A stretch of 64,000 bases of DNA. It comes from Neocallimastix lanati (nom. inval.). Taxonomy: Eukaryota > Neocallimastigomycota > Neocallimastigomycetes > Neocallimastigales > Neocallimastigaceae. Made by a program: the position numbers and the translations under genes. The stretch lies in the NCBI GenBank assembly GCA_016946835.1, contig JACVTC010000034.1, positions 372,001 through 436,000 on the forward strand, in the 5' to 3' direction. The stretch's first letter is position 1. Every line of letters starts with the position of its first letter. The notes under the pieces were generated by a model. That model saw only the letters and a list, made by a program, of their open reading frames with translations. It ran no database searches and was not told the origin of the DNA. Shown here piece after piece: positions 56,621 through 64,000 of this stretch.

Positions 56621-59600
56621 CGAATCAGAGTTATATCATTTCCAAATACACTTTTAACTAATAAATAAATTTTGGGATATAATATATATTGCTAATAATT
56701 TTTATTGATTTAATATTATATTTAATTAAAATTAGAGAATATAACAAAATATATAAATATTTTTAATTTATTTAGAATTTAAATTAAATAAATTTATAAT
56801 GTATAATATATATTATTATATATATTATATAATTTGCTTATAGCAAATGAACTATATATTATTGGAGGTTATTAAATATATTCATAAAGTAAATTAACTT
56901 ATTAAACTAATATTATTAAATAATAATAAAAGTTGCTATTACTTTAACAAATGAATTTATCTTTTGAGATTTATGAATTAATAATTTTAAAAATTTATTA
57001 TTTATTCTTTTATTATTAGTACCTTTTAATTGATGATTTTGAATTTAAAGCTTAATGATTCTTGAAATTTTATAAATAAATATTATATTTTTAAATTATT
57101 TTTTATATATAATTAATATATATTATATTTTTTACTTTAATTTAAAGTTTTATTCAAAAATATTAATTTGAAAATATCATTGTTAAATAATAACTTAACG
57201 CTTAACATAATTTTATATTAAAAATAAAATTATTCGTAAATATTTATAAATATAAATAATATATTTATAATTAATTGATGTGGACTAAAAATATATGTCT
57301 TATCATCTTTTATTCTTCCATATATTTAATATTTATATTTTTAAATATTTCTTTTTTAAAAAATATAATATTTTGCATTTAAAGTATTTTGTACTTAAAT
57401 AATTTTAGACAAAAATCAATTATTAAAATTTACATATTAAATTAAAATTTATTTTTAATAATATTATATTTTAATAAATATAAATATAAAAATAATAAAT
57501 ATAAATGAAACATTATAGTTTTATTTTACTATTGATGATTAAAATTAGGATAAAACTATATATAATTATCCTTTTTTGATGAAATTTTTAATATTTAAAA
57601 AAGTGATAACAGTTAATAAATATAAATAAAATTAAAAATAATAAAACAATAGATAATTTAATAAAATATAAATATTTTTAAATTAAATTAATTAAAATAA
57701 TATTTCATGAAGTAAATTTACTATATGTAAATATATGTCAAAGTTGAAGTGATGATATAATAATTTTAAATTTGACTCAAATATTTTATAATATTTATTA
57801 CATTGTTCCAGTCTTATATCGTTAGTCGTTAAATTTTTCTTCTTTGCTAATGGAGAATAATATATTTGGTATTGTTAATTTGATATATTTACTAGTAAGC
57901 CAATTATGCTATGTTAAATATTCCTATCAAATGATGGTTTATTAATTTTATTTAATCGTAAGTATATGAAGTAGAAATATATTTTTTATATTTAATTTTA
58001 TTAAAATATTTTAAATATAATTTTCTAGGGAGATTGAATGTTCTAATCTATTTTTTCTGCCATTCAAACAAAAAATGAGATTTCTTTCTTCATATTAGGA
58101 TAGTTAAAATTTATTCTTTATAATATTAATATTAATAATAATTTCTTCTTTAATTCTTGTTATTAATATTTTTAAATACATATTAGGTTTTAATGCATGG
58201 TTATATTATTATTTTATAATCAAAGAGACATTTTGCACCTTTTAATTTGAATTAGTTTTTTATTTAAGATTTACTATTTACTTAATTTCATTAGCAATCA
58301 TTTGTTTTAAACCATATAATTCTTTAGATAATTTGATGTTTAATTATAAAAATTATAGTTAGATTCTATTATTATATTTTTACAATACTGAATATATTTA
58401 TTGTCAATCTTTAATATTTTGATTATAATAATAATTTGTATTATCATCAATATGAATTGTGGAAGTACTATATTTTTTTAATGTCATCTCTTCATCAAAA
58501 TTTAAGTTGTAAAATTTATAAATTTTCAAAGTTTTTAAACTAAAATAATGAAACCACAACATAATATAATTACTTAGATTTAAAAAATATAATTATATAT
58601 TGAATATTTATATATCTTGTTAGATAACATTTAATCTAATAATTTTAACATAAATATTTATCAAATTGTAAAATATACCAATCAAATTAAAATTAAAATA
58701 AAAAACAATTACTATTAAATAAAATTGTGAATTTTGAGTTATATCTATTAATTATTTAAATTATAAATAATATTTTAAATCTATTTAAAATGCATTTAGT
58801 TAGAAATTAATTTTATATTAAATAATACTTTTAAATAAAATATTTGTAAGCTATTTTCGGAGTTTACAATCTTAAAAATTATTATTGATAAATAACGAAA
58901 GAAAAAGCTTTTAAATTATTGTTCATTAAATTTCAAAATTAAGTAAACAAACTTTTATTATAATAAATTTATTTTCATTTGAAAATTTCTTTTTAATATA
59001 ATTTAAAGGAATTATGATATAAATATATATATTATAATTAAAATATCTTTTCAATATTTGAAAACAACAAATTTTTAATATTATTAAGTAAAATAATTAA
59101 CGAATTTAAAAAATATAAATATATAAAAGAAATAACACAAGGGATTATAATAATGTTAATGATTCATCAAAAGAATTATATATATAACAGAGATTTAACT
59201 GAATATAAATATATTTATGATAAAAAAAATAATTTTAATAAATTATTTATAAAATTTAAATTATTAGGAATGAATTTCCATGAAACTAAATTATAAATAT
59301 TTATAAAGAATGGATTTGATATTAATATTAAAAATGAATTCTTATTCTGTAAATTATTTATGCGATCATTAATACTGTTTCTATTGGTATTAAATATAAT
59401 AGAAATAACTTAGCATATATGTAATTATAAAATATTGAATAATATAAAAATAATCAATAGATTGAAATTGAAAATAGAATAAATGAATAAAAGTAATTTA
59501 TTTAAAAAAATGTGAATTAGATAAATAATAATAATAAAAATTTGATGTTACATAATTTAAATAATAATAATTAATCAAAATAACTAAATTATAATAATAA

Positions 59601-61462
59601 ATAGCAATATAATTAAAATAATTTATAATATTGTTTAAGAATATATAAATTATTGTAATAAAAAAAAGTCGATTATAAAATTTTCAAATTCTTTCGAAAT
59701 AATAAATATATAATTTTAAAATAAAAAGTTTAATGATAGACAATGATTTAAATTATTATAGAATATACTAGATATTTAATATATATAAATGAAATCAAGG
59801 AATTAATGAATAAAATAATTAATAATTTTGGTCCAAAATCCCAAATTATAATAAAATTAGTTGAATTGATGAAGAAAGTTTTGAAAAATAATATTACTAT
59901 TAGATTTGAATATCCATTATAAAACAATCATATTTAAATTATATTAAGAATAAGATGAAAAGTTTATAATCAAAAAAATTAGGGGAAATAATAGAAAAAT
60001 AAATAAATAGAAGTTAAAGAGTTAAAATAGATTTAATAATAACAAAAATTTATATTATTATAATATAAATATAAATATAATAAAAGTAAAATTTAAGAAA
60101 AAATACAAATAAGAATAAAAATGAATAAAAATAAAAATTTTATTATTAAACTTTTTGTAAAGTATTTAGAAAATTTAGATTTGAAAAGTATATTATTATA
60201 AAATGTAATATTTATATTAAAATCACTTATAGTTAATTTTATTTAAAAATCTAAATAATATATTAAAATAATTTATAATAAAAGCAATATATATTATAAT
60301 GTATTTTATTAAATTTAGGAGTATATTTGTTTTCGTTTTAAACATTAATTACTAGCATAAATAAAGTTTAATATAAAAAATGCAATACTTTCAAATTTCA
60401 TTATCATTTTTTAAATTTTAATTTATTAAATTATAATTTAAATTCTTATAAATAACTAAATTAGTTATTAATATTTATATTCTATAGTATATTTGTTAAA
60501 AATAAATAATACTTTCAACAAATTCATAATTTTGGATTGAAATTAATATTTAAATATTATAAATGCAAATAATTATATTTTATATTCTTAAATTCTTTAT
60601 TTATATTTATATACTTATTATTTTTAAATCTCTTTAAAAGCATTCATAATATTTCAATTATATTTTTTTTCTTTTTTCTAAAAATATTTTTTATATAGTA
60701 TTCAAAAATATAGTTATTAGTTTTACTATCAAACTTTAATTTATTATTTTTATAATTAATAATAAAAATAGTAAATTAAACATAATATTAATTCTTAATT
60801 AATTTATAATCTCTATTTGCATTTTATTCTTTACTTCATTTATCTTGATTATTATCTCGAAATTAATATTTAAATTCTAAATGTAAATAGAAAATAAAAA
60901 ATTAACAACAAAATAAAAAATTTTATTGCCAAAACTAAAAGAAGATAAAAAATTATTTTTGTTCCAATTGTATTAAAATTTTTCAACATATTTTAAAGAC
61001 AATTCATTAATAATATTTTATAAATTTTTCATAAAATTAAGTCATTAATAAAATTATACATTAAACTAATAAAAGTATATGTTATAATCATTCTCTAAAA
61101 TATATAAATTTAGATATTAAACAAATTTATTATAACTATATAAAATATATATATATTATTATTATTAGAAATACTATTTATTTTTAATATATGAGAACAA
61201 AACTAGATATTGAGCGAATAACATTCTTCATTTGAAATTTGGTATAACATCGAAATAATGTTTAGGTATTTAAAAGGTACATAATATTATAGATTTATAC
61301 TATATTAAATAATTAAATCTGTGGATGCAAAATTAAGAGGAAATAAATTGACCAAATATATCTACAACAAGATTTATTATAAATATGTGTAAAACATTAA
61401 TTTCTTGATATTCTAAGTTACAACACTACTTACAATTGTCTACTGCTGAAAATAAAAATATT
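56621..61462. other. Featureless AT-rich region
   Basis: Nearly all A/T. A few faint copia-like runs (for example NTVSIGIKYNRNNLAYM near 59360-59420, plus strand) suggest deeply decayed retroelement sequence. No gene, RNA or paired repeat can be supported. Confidence 0.45.
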
Positions 61463-61835
61463 AAATAACAATTAACTAAAACTAAACAATAATTAATTCA
61501 AGAACTCATTTATTATTATCTATTTATTATATAAATGTTATTAATGTATATTTTATGTATTTTCAATTCAAAACTATTTTATGGACTATTTAAATTAATT
61601 TTAACTATTTAAAACTACTCCGAAAGTAATTTTAAAGTATTTTAAACTAACTAAACTAAATTAAATAAATTATTTAAATTAAATTTATTATTCAAAATTA
61701 TTTAAATATTAATTTTCCTTTTGAAAAAGTTTATATAAATTTATAATAAATTTTATACATGTAAATTATAAATTTATGTAATTTTATTACATTAATTATT
61801 ATATTAATTATTAAAGATCTTATTAAAACTTTACA
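61463..61835. repeat. Dispersed repeat R1, copy 2
   Basis: Shorter copy of the repeat at 11449-11935, in the same orientation and moderately diverged. Lacks some internal AAACTAAATT repetition of copy 1. Confidence 0.65.
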
Positions 61836-62139
61836 TTATGATATTTTGGAACATCATATTTTTAAAGTTAAATGGAGAATATATTAAAGACTGAGATAAC
61901 TTTAGGAAATCAGAAAAATTATTAGGAAACAACGAAGACAAATTTCAGCCAATAAATATAGCACATTATTTAGAAATACTTACAAAAGACTATAGAGTAC
62001 TTGTAATTAGAAATGTGTAACTATTGATATTAGAAAATTTATTCAAAATTGTATGCCTATTAAGTAAGAAAAAAAAAATTACAAATTCAACAGAAAAACA
62101 TGGAACTACAGTAAAATTTTCTTTTTTTCTTTTACTCAT

Positions 62140-62270
62140 TTAGGATTTAGGATTGGATATACAATATGTAATAATACTTCACCTAAACCATTTTTAAAAG
62201 CTAAAATAAGAGCTTGAATAATAAAGTTTTTTAATTTATCAAATCTAGTTTGTTTTTTTGGTACAAATAA
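62140..62270 (-). mobile_element. Ty3/gypsy RNase H scrap
   Basis: The minus strand reads FDKLKNFIIQALILAF, then NGLGEVLLHI and VYPI. This follows the order of the RT/RNase H junction in Ty3 elements (FxxLKxxIxxAPVL, then GLGAVLxQ and PI). Deeply decayed. A coding-like plus-strand run at 61890-62020 (NEDKFQPINIAHYLEILT) is not recognised. Confidence 0.4.
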
Positions 62271-64000
62271 ATGAAATATTTTTACTTGTAAGTTTATTTA
62301 AAGAAGCATCAATCGTGAAATTTTTATAAAATTTTTATAATATCCTTTAATATTTTTATATATATATTTTATAGTTAATTGATACGTGTTCTAACTAAAT
62401 TGGTTAAATAGCAAAAAATAGGGATATTAAAATTTTAATATAATTTTTTAAATTTATATTAAAATTTTAACATTATTATCATAAATTTTTTTGAATAATT
62501 TGGTTTAATAAATAAAAATTTATTTATAATTAATTTTAATAATTGAGGTTATTTGATTAATTTTATTTATAATTATTTCTTTTTATTTAATAATGAAATA
62601 TATAAAACATTACTATTATGCTAATTTTTCAATAACCTTGTAAAGAATATAAAAGATAGATTTTTTCATCTTCATTTTATATTTTGTAATTTACATAATA
62701 ATAGTAATTAATTAAACAATATTAATAATATAGAAATATAAATATTATTAAATATTAAGATTATAATATCAATATAATTAAAACATTAATTTAATATACT
62801 AAATAAATTTAATTTGTAATAGTAATTGTTAGCAAACAAAGATTTTGACATATATTATTTTTATAATTAAAATAAATTAAATTTAAATTTAAAATATATT
62901 TATTTTTTTGTTGTATTAAATCTAATTATTTAAAATCATTGTAATAAATTTCATACTATTTGGCACAAGCCTCAATTTGTATATTTTTCATAAATTTTGT
63001 AAATATTTATTATTTAAAAGTTAAGATGCTTAAAATATTAAATAGTGTTGTTTACCAACCATTTTTATGACTAAAATACTTTAGAAAATTAAAAATTAAT
63101 TACTATAAATATTACTATAATAAAAATATTTTAAAATATTAAAAAGTATATTATAAAAATTTAAATAATATTTTTAATAGTTAATAAAATTTTTTAGAAA
63201 TATTAATTTAAATTAAAATACAAGTACTAAATAATAGCATTTCATCCCCGATGGAATCCCTTTTTATAATTATTATTTTAAGTTATTATTAGTTAAACAG
63301 AATATTATACAAAACATAAAAATAAAATTAAATTTTTTAAAAATTAAACCTTTAGCAACAAAAATAATAAATTAAAATAATAAAAAAAATAAATTAATTA
63401 AAATAAACAAACAAATAATAACAATTATAAATAAATTAAAATAATCTATAATAAAATATCTTGTTTAAAAATAATATTTATTTATTGTATTTTTATTAAA
63501 TTGAAATTTTATAATTGTAATAAATTTAAATATAAAATATTAAGGCAATATTATTTTAGAAATAGAAAAAAATTATGTTTAAAAATTTTAAACTAATGAA
63601 TTGATAAAAAAATTAAAAAAAATAATAAAATCAAATAAAAAATAAATACTATTAAATAAACTGTTAAGGTAGTAATAATTGAATGAATTATTATTAAATG
63701 AACAATTCTTTATTGGATATTAATGTAGTTTAAGCAAAATAAATAAATTAATTTATACAAAAGTTTAATATTCTAATATTCAATAATTTGTAATAATAAT
63801 TTTGTGATTACTAATATTAAATTTTATATTTAAATAGAAATATACTATTATTAAATTATTAAAATTATGGTTTCATTTTATTTCGAAAAAATATTATTAC
63901 TAATTTTTTTATATAAAATTTAATAATATATTTAATAATTGTTAATTTTATATTTCAAAAATATTTAACTATATAGATATATTTTTTGTAGTAACCAATT
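62271..64000. other. Featureless AT-rich region
   Basis: No coding signal, paired repeat or RNA gene recognised up to the window end. Confidence 0.5.

Overview
The window is very AT-rich eukaryotic DNA made almost entirely of retrotransposons, one inserted in another, with no confidently identified host gene. Long Asn-rich Gag tails, a Ty3/gypsy chromovirus with a C-terminal chromodomain, Ty1/copia elements with short LTRs and a FLYWCH/MULE transposase fragment fit an AT-rich early-diverging fungus or a similar microbial eukaryote. The species cannot be named from this sequence.

Left part (1-12.6 kb): a MULE transposase fragment (1-711, -), a Ty3 Gag fossil with a coiled-coil front part (845-2380, +), two solo LTRs of one family (4891-5593 and 8902-9587), each with its own 5-bp target duplication and the first sitting inside a 59-bp tandem array, a decayed copia fragment (6076-7610), an unrecognised two-ORF module (7998-8796, -), and a Ty3 Gag scrap (9738-9961). 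The rest is AT-rich filler.

Middle (12.6-49.5 kb): copia and Ty3 pieces at 12.6-22.8 kb; a solo LTR (22836-23910); a large Ty3 element 'A' (23915-39784, -) whose 5' LTR is split by an apparently whole chromovirus (31682-39733, -) with LTRs that look identical; a tRNA-like sequence with Pol III A and B boxes (39801-39873); and a second large Ty3 element 'B' (40336-47741, -). Right part (47.7-64 kb): copia and Ty3 fossils up to 56.6 kb, then nearly featureless AT-rich DNA with a few retroelement scraps.

The main result is structural. Two inversions can be read from elements whose halves are exchanged between two distant junctions: about 27.9 kb (21.54-49.47 kb) and about 2.6 kb (13.14-15.75 kb). 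Each has 3-4 bp of shared sequence at its junctions. The larger one is also supported by a 176-bp copia LTR pair, now 31 kb apart and in opposite orientation, that shares the target duplication TATAA. In addition, the solo LTR and element A lie end to end and share TTAA duplications 12-17 bp upstream of the tRNA-like sequence, as expected of elements that target Pol III start sites. Relative ages: fossil copia and Ty3 pieces are oldest, then element A (two differences seen between its LTRs), then the chromovirus (none seen).
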